Origin: Lutibacter sp.
Lineage (GTDB): Bacteria > Bacteroidota > Bacteroidia > Flavobacteriales > Flavobacteriaceae
Assembly: GCF_030692605.1 (NCBI RefSeq)
Contig: NZ_JAUYUD010000051.1
Location: 1-33,424, forward strand
Direction: 5' to 3'
Length of the DNA stretch: 33,424 bases
Shown: in pieces, positions 14,921-23,685 of the stretch
Layout: every line of letters begins with the position of its first letter
Position numbering within the stretch: position 1 is the stretch's first letter
Notes under the pieces: generated by a model
What the model saw: the letters and a program-made list of their open reading frames with translations, nothing else
The model's database searches: none
What the model was told of the DNA's origin: nothing
Translations under genes and position numbers: made by a program

Positions 14921-15937
14921 TTAATATAACTGTAACACTAAACTTTCTTTCTCAATATATTCATACAAAATATGATCAACTATTTTCTGTGTTTCATTAG
15001 GAAATTCTAATTCAATACTACTATCATTTTTTATCCAATTTTTAATTTTTGGAATGTATTCCTTTTTTAACGATTTTAAAATGGGAACTCCTAATTCTTC
15101 AAGAGCTTTGGCATTAAAATGCTGTTCATATTGATTTTTCATTGGAATAACCATTAACTTCTTTTTTAAGTAAATTGCTTCAGCTGGTGTTTCAAAACCA
15201 GCTCCACATAAAATTCCTGTACAAGAGGCTAAACTCTTTTCAAATTTTTTACCATCAATTGGTTTTATGTATACATTTTTCTTTTGATAATATTTTTTGG
15301 TTTCCTTCGAAAAAACTTTCCATTTAACACCTTTAATTTTTGAAAGAATATTAATAATATTCTCATCAGAATATGCAGGTAAATAAACCGTATAATAATC
15401 TTTTTCAAAAGGTTCCAATATCCGAATACTATTTCTTATAATCGGCGTATAAATTTTATTATTATATTTTTTAAAATGAAAACCATAGTTGTATTTACAT
15501 TTAGCATAATTTTTTATAATAAAACTACCAATCAAATCTAAGTGTTTAGGCTTAGGGACATTTTCAGTATATAATGCACTTTGATGGCTCAAAGAAATAC
15601 TTTTAACACCCTTAAAATAACAAGCCCAGGCAGAAATTGGTTCAAAATCATTTATTACTAAATCGTACTCTTTTACCGGACATTTTATTATTTCTTTTAA
15701 TACGCTAAAAATATTATTCTTGGCAATAGTTTTAAACAAATCAACACCTCCATTTTTACCAAAATAAAAACTAAGTCCTTTATAAACATAGTTTACCTTA
15801 TGGTCTAAACCAACTTCTGCCTGTGTTCCACTAATTAAAATATCTACCTGAGCTCTATTTAATATTGCGGGTATAACTTCCTTAGCTCTGCTTAAATGTC
15901 CGTTACCTGTACCTTGAATTGCATATAAAATCTTCAT
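14921..15937 (-). CDS. MurG/UGT-like (GT-B fold) glycosyltransferase
   Basis: A 338-aa protein. The N-terminal GTGNGHLSRA loop (9-18) is the acceptor-side signature of MurG/UgtP/MGT-type GT-B enzymes. The C-terminal donor-site motif GAGFETPAEA, followed by VIPMKNQYEQHFNA, binds the nucleotide sugar. No signal peptide is present; it is likely cytoplasmic and membrane-associated, acting on a lipid or other hydrophobic acceptor (inference). Its ATG overlaps the TGA of the upstream phosphoesterase gene (ATGA at 15937-15934), so the two are translationally coupled and probably act in one pathway, such as lipid A-like or glycolipid metabolism. The acceptor and donor cannot be named from the sequence. 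Confidence 0.82.
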   Translation of the reverse strand: MKILYAIQGTGNGHLSRAKEVIPAILNRAQVDILISGTQAEVGLDHKVNYVYKGLSFYFGKNGGVDLFKTIAKNNIFSVLKEIIKCPVKEYDLVINDFEPISAWACYFKGVKSISLSHQSALYTENVPKPKHLDLIGSFIIKNYAKCKYNYGFHFKKYNNKIYTPIIRNSIRILEPFEKDYYTVYLPAYSDENIINILSKIKGVKWKVFSKETKKYYQKKNVYIKPIDGKKFEKSLASCTGILCGAGFETPAEAIYLKKKLMVIPMKNQYEQHFNAKALEELGVPILKSLKKEYIPKIKNWIKNDSSIELEFPNETQKIVDHILYEYIEKESLVLQLY

Positions 15938-16800
15938 CTAATATTAAAACTAAAGTCTGCTAATAATTGCACAAATATTTCTTTTGAAGATTGGTCAACT
16001 ATATCGTATTTATCAATTGTTTCTGTTGTTTCTTCTTTAACATAATCTTCTTCCTTGTATTTATACAAAATCCAATGTTTATTGTTATATTCTAATGCTG
16101 TTAAGTTTTCAACCCAATCTCCCGAATTTAAATAATTTACAGCTCCATTGTTTGTAGTGATTTTCTTAATTATTGGTTGATGAATATGACCACAAACAAC
16201 ATAATCAAACTTATTTGCAATAGCAATATTTGATGCTGTTTCTTCAAAATTATCAATAAATTTTACAGCCGATTTAACACTGTCCTTTATTTTTTTCGAC
16301 AAGGATATTTTTCCCTTACCTAAAAAAATACTGATATAATTAATCGCTCTATTTAAAAGAATTAAAGCATTATATCCAACTGCCCCCATTTTCGCAAGCC
16401 ATTTAGAATGTTTCATAGTAACATCAAAAACATCCCCATGAAAAAACCATGCTTTTTTACCATCCAACTCTAACACTATTTTATTTTTTATAGAAAAAGA
16501 ACCTAATTCAAAATCAACAAATTTTCGTAACATTTCATCGTGATTACCCGTTATGTAATAAATTTCCTTTTCTTCAGAAATCCATTTGAAAATATGTTTT
16601 ACAATTTTCATATGTGATTTTGGCCAATATCGCTTACTGAATTGCCAAATATCAATAATATCTCCGTTAAGAATTATAGTTTGAGGATTTATACTTTTTA
16701 GGTAATATAATAGCTCTTTAGCGTGGCATCCATAAGTTCCTAAATGAATATCAGAAATAACTACAACTTCAATATCCCTTTTATTTTCGTTAAAATTCAC
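15934..16800 (-). CDS. LpxH-like metallophosphoesterase (UDP-2,3-diacylglucosamine diphosphatase family)
   Basis: A 288-aa calcineurin-like phosphoesterase with all metal-binding blocks in order: SDIHLG (16-21), NGDIID (about 46-51), GNHDEM, HGDVFD and GHIHQP. The layout, including the long helical insert between HGD and GHIH, resembles LpxH/YbbF-type pyrophosphatases that hydrolyse UDP-sugar lipids at the membrane face. Bacteroidota often have several such paralogues, so true LpxH activity is not assured. It starts at a GTG (16800); no closer ATG keeps the first metal motif. It is upstream of, and overlaps, the glycosyltransferase gene, suggesting a shared glycolipid or lipid-linked substrate. 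The 98-bp upstream gap shows no clear promoter. Confidence 0.82.
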   Translation of the reverse strand: MNFNENKRDIEVVVISDIHLGTYGCHAKELLYYLKSINPQTIILNGDIIDIWQFSKRYWPKSHMKIVKHIFKWISEEKEIYYITGNHDEMLRKFVDFELGSFSIKNKIVLELDGKKAWFFHGDVFDVTMKHSKWLAKMGAVGYNALILLNRAINYISIFLGKGKISLSKKIKDSVKSAVKFIDNFEETASNIAIANKFDYVVCGHIHQPIIKKITTNNGAVNYLNSGDWVENLTALEYNNKHWILYKYKEEDYVKEETTETIDKYDIVDQSSKEIFVQLLADFSFNIR

Positions 16801-16898
16801 ACATCATATTTTTATTCACTATTTGAATATTATGAGATGCAATTAATAAAAGAGATGTTATTTGAAAGTTTTGATACTATTATTTATAAGTTAACAAA

Positions 16899-18015
16899 CT
16901 AGGTAATAGTTTTCCCAACATACATTAAGGTAGAACCTTCAACTATCTTCTCGTCATTAGTTATTGTAGCAATTATATGAATTTCATCTTCATTATCTTT
17001 AAGAAAAACAGGTATCGCATGAGTACTAATAAATACACCTAACGGTCTTAAAACAAATACAACTATTGTAAAAAGAGTCAATGTTTCCCATCTATTTAAC
17101 AGAAATAAATCGTCAATATTAATGTTTGCTGATAATAAAATAAATAAGATTGAAATTAATAATACACTTATTGATTCTTTAAAATACAGTATGTCTTTTA
17201 ATTCTTTTACATTTTTATTTCCTAAAACCATTCCCATAACCACTACAGAAAGTAACCCAGATTCGTGGGCAAATAAATCGGAAAGTACAAATACGAATAA
17301 CACGGCGGCAAGCGTAACAACATTTAATAAATAGTGTGGAATTAAGCTCCTTTTTATTGCATAATATAAACCGTAAGCAAAAGTAAATCCAATTGAAGTA
17401 CCAATAATTACAATTTTCCAAAATTCGGTAAGTGCTTCTTTTGTAAACTCATACCCTTTTCCTACAACAATAAATTCAAAAACTAATACAGCAACTAAAG
17501 CACCAATAGGATCAATAAGTATTCCTTCCCACTTTAGCACGGTCGAAACATCTTTTTTAAGCGGAATATTTCTTAAAATTGGTGCTATTACAGTTGGTTC
17601 AGTAACAATTATTAGAGCTGAAAATAAAAATGAAATTACCCAACTCAAATTAAAAATATAATGAGCTGCAACACCTGCGCCAAAAAATGTTATGATAGAT
17701 CCTAATGTAATTAGTTTTAAAATTACAGGTCCAACATTTAAAATTTCTTCTTTTTTTTAAGGTTAAGCCTCCTTCAAAAAGAATGATTCCAATTGCTAAT
17801 GACACAAAATTAAATAAACGTTCTCCAGGAAATAATCCTTCAGTGCCATTCCAAACGGGTTCTAATAATTTTGCTCCATCAGCAGTAAATAATGTAGATA
17901 TTGGACCTGCCAATAAACCAATAATTATTAATGGGAGTCTGGAAGGCAATTTAAAACGCCAAGCAACCCATTGGGCTAAAATCCCCAAAATTATAATTCC
18001 TGCTAATTCTAACAC
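16899..18015 (-). pseudogene. CPA-type Na+/H+ antiporter, frameshifted and internally deleted
   Basis: The N-terminal piece (18015 to about 17650, GTG start) encodes MLELAGIIILGILAQWVAWR and several antiporter helices up to IILFEGGLTLKK. An A8 run (T8 at 17751-17758 on the plus strand) then shifts the frame. Removing one A restores KKEEILNVGPVILKLITLGS and joins the rest, which continues through SWVISFLFSALIIVTEPTVI (conserved helix core) to VLRPLGVFISTH. There the sequence jumps (about 17017-17021) to AIPVFLKDNEDEIH...EGSTLMYVGKTIT, which looks like the cytoplasmic RCK-like C-terminus of longer homologues. The helices normally following the RPLGVF segment (with the WIGPRG-type motif) are missing. 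Total coding capacity is about 370 residues, against roughly 600 in this subfamily. Two independent lesions make it very likely non-functional. Confidence 0.85.
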
Positions 18016-18051
18016 CTAGTATTTTTTTTTGAATTCGAATATAATCAAAAT

Positions 18052-18519
18052 TTACCAACTTGTATAAGGCTTTCTTGCTAACATTGAATTATAATATTTT
18101 AATTGACCCGTAACCTCTTTTCCAATCCATGTTGGTTTTATAAATTCAAATTTATCAGTGGGTAACTCTATTTCTGCAATAAAAAGCCCCAAGTTTTCAC
18201 CTAAAAACTCATCAATTTCAAAAATCAACTCGTTTTTGGAAGGAATTATATATCTTATTTTTTCAATAATTGTTGGCTCACAAAGTTGTAAAAGTTGTGT
18301 TGCTTCGTTCAATGGAATTTCTTTTTCCCATTCAAAACGAGTTGTGCCACTTTTATTACTTTTCCCTTTTATGGTTATATACCCTTTTTGATCGGTAATT
18401 CTAATTCTAATAGTTCGTTCTGGAACTGTCGATAAAAATCCTTGAGTTATATGGTATTGTTTAGTAACAAACTCTTTAAAGTTTCCTGATACTAAAAACT
18501 TTCGTTCGATTTCTTGCAT
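18052..18519 (-). CDS. CYTH-domain protein (triphosphate tunnel metalloenzyme family)
   Basis: A 155-aa protein beginning with the family hallmark ExExK (EIERKF, residues 3-8), which coordinates metal and triphosphate inside a beta-barrel tunnel. Alternating charged strands follow (RIRI, YITIKGK, RFEWEKEI, FEIDEF, IAEIELP), ending in YYNSMLARKPY. Bacterial homologues such as NeuTTM hydrolyse inorganic tripolyphosphate; adenylate cyclase activity belongs to a distant branch. The gene lies 36 bp upstream of the antiporter pseudogene and 28 bp downstream of the YaiO-like gene, all on the minus strand, so it may be read from the exopolysaccharide operon. The physiological substrate is unknown. 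Confidence 0.88.
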   Translation of the reverse strand: MQEIERKFLVSGNFKEFVTKQYHITQGFLSTVPERTIRIRITDQKGYITIKGKSNKSGTTRFEWEKEIPLNEATQLLQLCEPTIIEKIRYIIPSKNELIFEIDEFLGENLGLFIAEIELPTDKFEFIKPTWIGKEVTGQLKYYNSMLARKPYTSW

Positions 18520-18547
18520 TTACTTAAAAAATTGGTTTTTAAATTTA

Positions 18548-19807
18548 TTAAAATTTGAGTTCCCAATTTAGTGAAAAAGAATAAATCCAAAAATAATTTC
18601 CAAGATCAAAACTAATTTCTTGATGGGTAAGTCCGAATTGAGTTCCAATGCCATTTCTATTGTTTGAAGTTGTGAAGTTGTAGCCTATATTAAATTTTTG
18701 AGATTTTAATCCAACAATTTCATTTTCATTCCCTTCAAAATTAAAACGGTAAAATTCTGGTGAATAGCCAATTCCAACTGAAGTGCTAAAATAATTTTCA
18801 GCATCCTTTCCGTATCTTCTATAATTAAGTGTTCCAGAAGTACTTGTTCCTGAATCTCCTGGCGTAAAATATGGTCTAAATGACCAATAACTATTTCCAG
18901 TATACCAAGTTATTGAGCCCGTATAGATTGTTGTAGTCTCGCTATATTTTAAGGCCCGAAAACCTATCGAAGTCTCTAAACCACTAGCAATAGATTTGTG
19001 CAATTCTGCACCATACCTATACTCGGGAAACAAAAAAGAATTTGCAACTCCAACGTTTAAATAAGCATAAAACCCTTCTGTAATTTTTGGGTATAAATCA
19101 ACTTCAAATTGAAACGCGCTTTCACTAAACCTTCTATTATAATTAACCTTGGCAATAATACTACCCAACTCAGTTTTTCTACTGTACTTTAATGTATGTA
19201 ATTGCATTGGATCAAACACTTCAGAATACACATCAACAGTTCCTCCAATACCAATAACATTTTTTCTGTTTTTTTCAATTAAACCATTTTTAAATGATAT
19301 TGCTTCTGGGTGCGTTGGCGTATTATTTAAAACTAGGTTAATTGTTTTAAGGGCATCTTCATTATTTCCTATATTGCTTTGTGATTTAGCTTTTAATATC
19401 ATAATATCTGCATCCAAAGGAAAAAAAGCAAGTGCTTCTTCAGATTTTTTAAATGAAATTTGAGGGTTATCTGCCCAAAGTTCATTATTTATTGCTGCTA
19501 ACCAAGTATCTTTTAATTTAGGGTTTTTATCTAAAACATATTCAAATTCCTTTCGTGCTTTATTATAGTCTCCATCCCAGGAATAAGTACTTCCTAAAAA
19601 AGAACGAACATCTAAATAATCTGGGTATTTTGTTAATATCAAATTTAATGTGTCTTGAGCTTGTTTTCGTTGCTTATTAAAGGCCAATTGTCTGGCCACC
19701 TCAAATGATTTATCAGGATCTCCAGTAAATATTTTTTGTGCCGTAAGCTGTGAAGAACAAATAACAAGCACAAAACAAATTAGTTTAAAAATAGGAATTG
19801 TTTTCAT
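18548..19807 (-). CDS. YaiO-type outer-membrane beta-barrel protein with N-terminal TPRs
   Basis: A 419-aa protein. Residues 1-23 are a signal peptide (FKLICFVLVICSSQLTAQ). Residues about 30-175 are TPR-like helical repeats (SFEVARQLAFNKQRKQAQ..., STYSWDGDYNKARKEFEYVL...). Residues about 180-419 alternate short beta-strands with aromatic girdle residues and end in YSFSLNWELKF, the terminal Phe typical of outer-membrane barrels. This matches the YaiO family and the TPR-plus-barrel plan of PgaA/AlgK-AlgE polysaccharide exporters. Its ATG overlaps the upstream sulfatase-fold gene stop by 4 bp. By inference it is the outer-membrane exit or anchoring component of the polymer made by the operon's GT2 enzyme. 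Confidence 0.85.
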   Translation of the reverse strand: MKTIPIFKLICFVLVICSSQLTAQKIFTGDPDKSFEVARQLAFNKQRKQAQDTLNLILTKYPDYLDVRSFLGSTYSWDGDYNKARKEFEYVLDKNPKLKDTWLAAINNELWADNPQISFKKSEEALAFFPLDADIMILKAKSQSNIGNNEDALKTINLVLNNTPTHPEAISFKNGLIEKNRKNVIGIGGTVDVYSEVFDPMQLHTLKYSRKTELGSIIAKVNYNRRFSESAFQFEVDLYPKITEGFYAYLNVGVANSFLFPEYRYGAELHKSIASGLETSIGFRALKYSETTTIYTGSITWYTGNSYWSFRPYFTPGDSGTSTSGTLNYRRYGKDAENYFSTSVGIGYSPEFYRFNFEGNENEIVGLKSQKFNIGYNFTTSNNRNGIGTQFGLTHQEISFDLGNYFWIYSFSLNWELKF

Positions 19808-22230
19808 TTGTGGAGGGTGTTTTTAAATTCTTTATACGTTTGATTAGTGGGGTATTTTTTTAACAAACTATCAATCACTTTTATGGCTTGAGTATTCTTA
19901 TTCATACGTACATAACCCTGAGCCATTTTAAAACTTAATTCTGGGTTGGTAATACTATTACGCATTGCTTTGGCAACAATAGCAACTGATTTTTCATCTT
20001 GCTCTGCCCACCAATAAGTGTCTAATAAGGCTAAGTATGCATCGTCATAAAACGGAGCTCTTTTTTGAGCATTTAAAAATGCTTTTTCAGCTTCTATATA
20101 ATTTCCTTCCCATGCATAAATTCTCCCTTTTAAAATAATTGCATCTGCATGATTAGGCAATTCATTTATAATATAATCACAAATTAATTGCCCTTTTTTA
20201 TAGTCTTTTTCAAAAGCTAATTTACGAGCAATTTGATAACTTGCATCAGAATCAGCATTTCCAATAAGTATTTTTATTTCGGCTAATTGTTCTTTGCTAA
20301 AAGCAATTTTTGGAATTCTGTTTGTATTTTTTGAATTTGGATGAATTTTATTATTTTGAATTAAATAAGCATTCAATCTTTTAAATTGTGCCAATGAATC
20401 TGAAAGAATTTGAAGCATTTTAGCATCAGATACTTGTTGGGTATTAAAATTTTCATCAATTTTAAAGAGATTTCCATCAGAAATAAAATAGTCTTTATAA
20501 ATAAAATCTTTAATTGCGCCTTTATACCTCATTAACGGAATTTTATTTTTATTTCTAAAAGTTTCAAAAATGTCTAGCCCGTTCCCAAGCCACGAAACAC
20601 TGTCAATCTGCTTAAAATCATAATTATTTTGCAGAAACGCAACAACACTAGGGGTTACATCTAAATGCGAAGAAACTGCTGGAAAAGTTTTGAATGTGTT
20701 TAATAAAGGACTGCTTATAATGAATGGAACATGATACCTACACAATTCATCTTTTTGAGAAATAGGAATCAATCTATGATCTCCAGTAATTATGAATATC
20801 GTATTGGCAAAATCTTTTCTTTTTTTATAGAAATTAATGAAATTTTTAATAGATTCATCAGTGTACAACAAACTTGCAAATATTTCTTTATGAGCCTGAA
20901 CAAACTCCTTAGAAACCTTCATTTTTGAATTTGAATTTATCATTTTATCAACCGTTACCATATATTTTTCTTTATTAGGAAAAATAAAAGGTTCGTGGTT
21001 TGAAACGGTCAAAAAAATGTCTAAACGAGGCTCAATACTTTCATTTAAATCGGATAATCCTTTTCTAAACAATTCTGAATCTGGATAACCCCAAGAAAAA
21101 CCATCGTCGGTTACAGCAGCTTTTTTATAAGAATTTCCATATTTACTTTCATCAACCACATTATCAATTCCATTGAATTCTAAATAATTTATAATTCGGT
21201 CAAAACTAGAATTTGAACCTGTATAATAATTTGTAGTATATCCGTTTTCTTTAAGAATTGATAATAAAGACAAATGATTTGGGGTTTCAGTAATTTCTAA
21301 AAAACCATCAGTTCCATAGGGTAACGATCCTAAAATTGAAGGAAGTACACCAAATGTTCTACCAGAAGTACTTACAAAATTTTTCCAGTATAACGATTTA
21401 GTCGCTAAAGAATCTAAAAATGGTGTAAAGCCTGCATAATTAAAATTTCCAACAAATTCTCCTCCAAGTCCTTCAACAATTATAAATACAATGTTTGGTT
21501 TTTGACTTGTAAGGTTAAAAAATGAGCCTAAAACATCTTCAACCTCATCGGCATTTTTGAGTAGTGGATATTCTTTACTTACCACAAATTGGTTATTTGA
21601 AACTTCATTCTTTTCAACCTTACTTTTTATGATATCATTAACTAAGAAATATATTTTATTTTGAAAAACAGACTCGTTTGTTTTGCTAAAAACAAATCTA
21701 ACGGATACAGAAATTATGATTAAAAAAAGAGACCCATAAACCAATATTTTTTTGTTTTTTGTTTTTCCAAACAATGATACAATTCCAAAAAAAAGTAATG
21801 GTACTACTATAAAAGGAAGTACACTTATAAAAGAAAATGATGCCGAAGACGACACTGTTAAAAAAATATCATTGTAAGAATAACCAAGTAAATCGGCCCC
21901 TAAATTAAGTAAGGTTGTTAAGCTATATTTGACCAAACTTAATTGAATAAAAACAAGCAAGACAGCAATAAATGCAAAAATTATCTGAACCCATTTTTTA
22001 ATTACAATCGTAAAAAGTAAATACAATGGGAAAAACAAAATTCCTAGAATTAACACTGTAACTACGTCATTTATTATTTTATAAAATATTAATTCAGTTA
22101 GTGGTATTGATAGTTGCTTTGCGCTTAAAAAATAAACCTCTGTACAAGAAATTATCCAGAAAACAAAAATCATAGCAATACATCCTTTGAGGTAATTAAA
22201 TGTTAATTCTAAATAATTAATTGTTTTCAT
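19804..22230 (-). CDS. LtaS-like sulfatase-fold membrane protein with C-terminal TPRs
   Basis: An 808-aa protein with five N-terminal membrane helices (about 1-190), an alkaline-phosphatase/sulfatase domain in the periplasm (about 240-570) and C-terminal TPRs (about 670-808). The domain has the lipoteichoic acid synthase layout: Glu253 (IIVEGLGG), Thr292 (SGRTFG) in the place of the LtaS nucleophile, and GDH at 483-485. There is no Cys/Ser-x-Pro-x-Arg formylglycine motif, so a true sulfatase is unlikely. Family members transfer phosphoglycerol or phosphoethanolamine to glycans or lipids, so decoration of the operon's polymer is the likeliest role (inference). The TPR tail strongly resembles the N-terminus of the next protein. 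Confidence 0.85.
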   Translation of the reverse strand: MKTINYLELTFNYLKGCIAMIFVFWIISCTEVYFLSAKQLSIPLTELIFYKIINDVVTVLILGILFFPLYLLFTIVIKKWVQIIFAFIAVLLVFIQLSLVKYSLTTLLNLGADLLGYSYNDIFLTVSSSASFSFISVLPFIVVPLLFFGIVSLFGKTKNKKILVYGSLFLIIISVSVRFVFSKTNESVFQNKIYFLVNDIIKSKVEKNEVSNNQFVVSKEYPLLKNADEVEDVLGSFFNLTSQKPNIVFIIVEGLGGEFVGNFNYAGFTPFLDSLATKSLYWKNFVSTSGRTFGVLPSILGSLPYGTDGFLEITETPNHLSLLSILKENGYTTNYYTGSNSSFDRIINYLEFNGIDNVVDESKYGNSYKKAAVTDDGFSWGYPDSELFRKGLSDLNESIEPRLDIFLTVSNHEPFIFPNKEKYMVTVDKMINSNSKMKVSKEFVQAHKEIFASLLYTDESIKNFINFYKKRKDFANTIFIITGDHRLIPISQKDELCRYHVPFIISSPLLNTFKTFPAVSSHLDVTPSVVAFLQNNYDFKQIDSVSWLGNGLDIFETFRNKNKIPLMRYKGAIKDFIYKDYFISDGNLFKIDENFNTQQVSDAKMLQILSDSLAQFKRLNAYLIQNNKIHPNSKNTNRIPKIAFSKEQLAEIKILIGNADSDASYQIARKLAFEKDYKKGQLICDYIINELPNHADAIILKGRIYAWEGNYIEAEKAFLNAQKRAPFYDDAYLALLDTYWWAEQDEKSVAIVAKAMRNSITNPELSFKMAQGYVRMNKNTQAIKVIDSLLKKYPTNQTYKEFKNTLHK

Positions 22231-22246
22231 AAAAATTTTAATTTTT

Positions 22247-23683
22247 TTAGGTCGCTGTTGTTCCCATTCCTTTACGTTGCATTACTCCCCATTTTTTCTT
22301 TTTGTTAAAATAATAATCATAATTACCTCTCACAGCAGCGTAAAGCACAAAAGGATGCAAAACTATAGGTTCTAAAATGGCAGTTAACAACAATTTAAAT
22401 CCTGTACCTTTCTTTTTATACTGATGATATGTTAATTCTTCAGAATAGATAGCAGCAATTGATAGCAAAAGTGTAAAAAGGTAAGCCAAACTAAAAAATG
22501 CTAAGGAAAAATCCCATCGCACATAATTTAGCATCATTAAAACTGTAAAATAAATAATACCAACTACTTCAAAAATGGGCGCTAAACGTTCAAATATGAG
22601 CCAGTAAGGATAACTTAACAAACCTAAAGCACCATATTTTGGATTAAACCCTATTTTTTTATGCATTTTTAAGGTTTCAATAGTGCCTCTTGTCCATCTA
22701 TTTCGTTGTGATATAAATATTCTATAATTATCTGGCGCCTCTGTCCAACATAACGGGTCTGGAATATATGCTACTCTATATTTCACTTTTTGTTCTTCCA
22801 TTACACGACGCATTCTTACAATTAATTCCATATCTTCTCCCACCGTTTTTGTGTCGTATCCACCAACTTCAATGGCTATTTTTTTATCGAACAACCCAAA
22901 AGCTCCTGAAATAACAAGCAAGCCATTTAACCTACTCCAAGCCATTCTTCCTAAAAGAAAAGATCGTAAATATTCTAATATTTGAGCCCTTTCAATCATT
23001 TTTTTTGGCATATTAACATCCAACAACTTTCCATCTTTTATTGTACAAGAATTTGCAATTCTTATCACTCCACCAGTTGCTATAACTTTATGGTCTGTTG
23101 CTTCTAAAAAAGGCTTAATCATTTTCTGAAGAGAATCTTCCAACAACAAGCAATCTACATCTATACAAGCTACATATTGATTAGAACTAACATTTAATCC
23201 AAAATTTAGGGCATCAGCTTTTCCGCCATTTTCTTTGTCTATTACCGTTAATTTTTCAAAAGCGGGGTTGGTAGATTTAAAAACTCCTGCTCTCAATGGT
23301 TTTGTAGGTATTTGTTTGTTTACTAAATAATTAACTTTAACCAAGTCGTAAGCATTTATCAACAATTCTAAACTATCATCTTTGCTTCCATCATTTACGA
23401 TAATAACATCATAATTTACGTAATGACTTGAAAGAAGCGACCGTACATTTTCCACAATATTTAAACTTTCGTTATAAGCTGGAGCTATAATTGAAATTGA
23501 AGGAGAAATTGAAGATGCTAAAATTTCTGAATAATCTACAAACTTATTTTTTTTAACATATTCACTTGTTTCAAAGGCAGACACAACCGTTAAAAACAAG
23601 TATGAGCCAATGGCTAAAAAACCATATACAAAAAAGAAATAATGGATAATTAGAATAATATGTTGGCCTGTTAATGATTCCAT
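22247..23683 (-). CDS. Processive-type GT2 glycosyltransferase (PgaC/BcsA/hyaluronan synthase-like)
   Basis: A 478-aa inner-membrane enzyme. An N-terminal helix (about 8-33) precedes a GT-A domain (about 60-335) with APAYNE, VNDGSKDDS, IDVDC (Asp175 and Asp177, metal/UDP-sugar), TVGEDME (catalytic-base region) and QRNRW (326-330), the set that marks processive beta-glycan synthases. Three or four helices follow (about 350-460). The basic tail has FNKKKKWG. The nearest match in plan is PgaC/IcaA poly-GlcNAc synthase, but the polymer cannot be deduced. No PilZ c-di-GMP domain is present; control may come through the HEAT and receiver proteins encoded upstream. It starts 2 bp after the HEAT gene. 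Confidence 0.88.
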   Translation of the reverse strand: MESLTGQHIILIIHYFFFVYGFLAIGSYLFLTVVSAFETSEYVKKNKFVDYSEILASSISPSISIIAPAYNESLNIVENVRSLLSSHYVNYDVIIVNDGSKDDSLELLINAYDLVKVNYLVNKQIPTKPLRAGVFKSTNPAFEKLTVIDKENGGKADALNFGLNVSSNQYVACIDVDCLLLEDSLQKMIKPFLEATDHKVIATGGVIRIANSCTIKDGKLLDVNMPKKMIERAQILEYLRSFLLGRMAWSRLNGLLVISGAFGLFDKKIAIEVGGYDTKTVGEDMELIVRMRRVMEEQKVKYRVAYIPDPLCWTEAPDNYRIFISQRNRWTRGTIETLKMHKKIGFNPKYGALGLLSYPYWLIFERLAPIFEVVGIIYFTVLMMLNYVRWDFSLAFFSLAYLFTLLLSIAAIYSEELTYHQYKKKGTGFKLLLTAILEPIVLHPFVLYAAVRGNYDYYFNKKKKWGVMQRKGMGTTAT

Positions 23684-23685
23684 AT

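Noticed and set aside
16899-18015. Programmed frameshifting at the A8 run in the antiporter gene
   Set aside because: Slippage at A8 could occur, but the separate internal deletion removing conserved helices makes gene decay the simpler explanation.
19804-22230. Calling the 808-aa protein a true sulfatase
   Set aside because: The Cys/Ser-x-Pro-x-Arg formylglycine motif is absent and a Thr nucleophile with LtaS-like topology is present, so a phosphotransferase is more likely.
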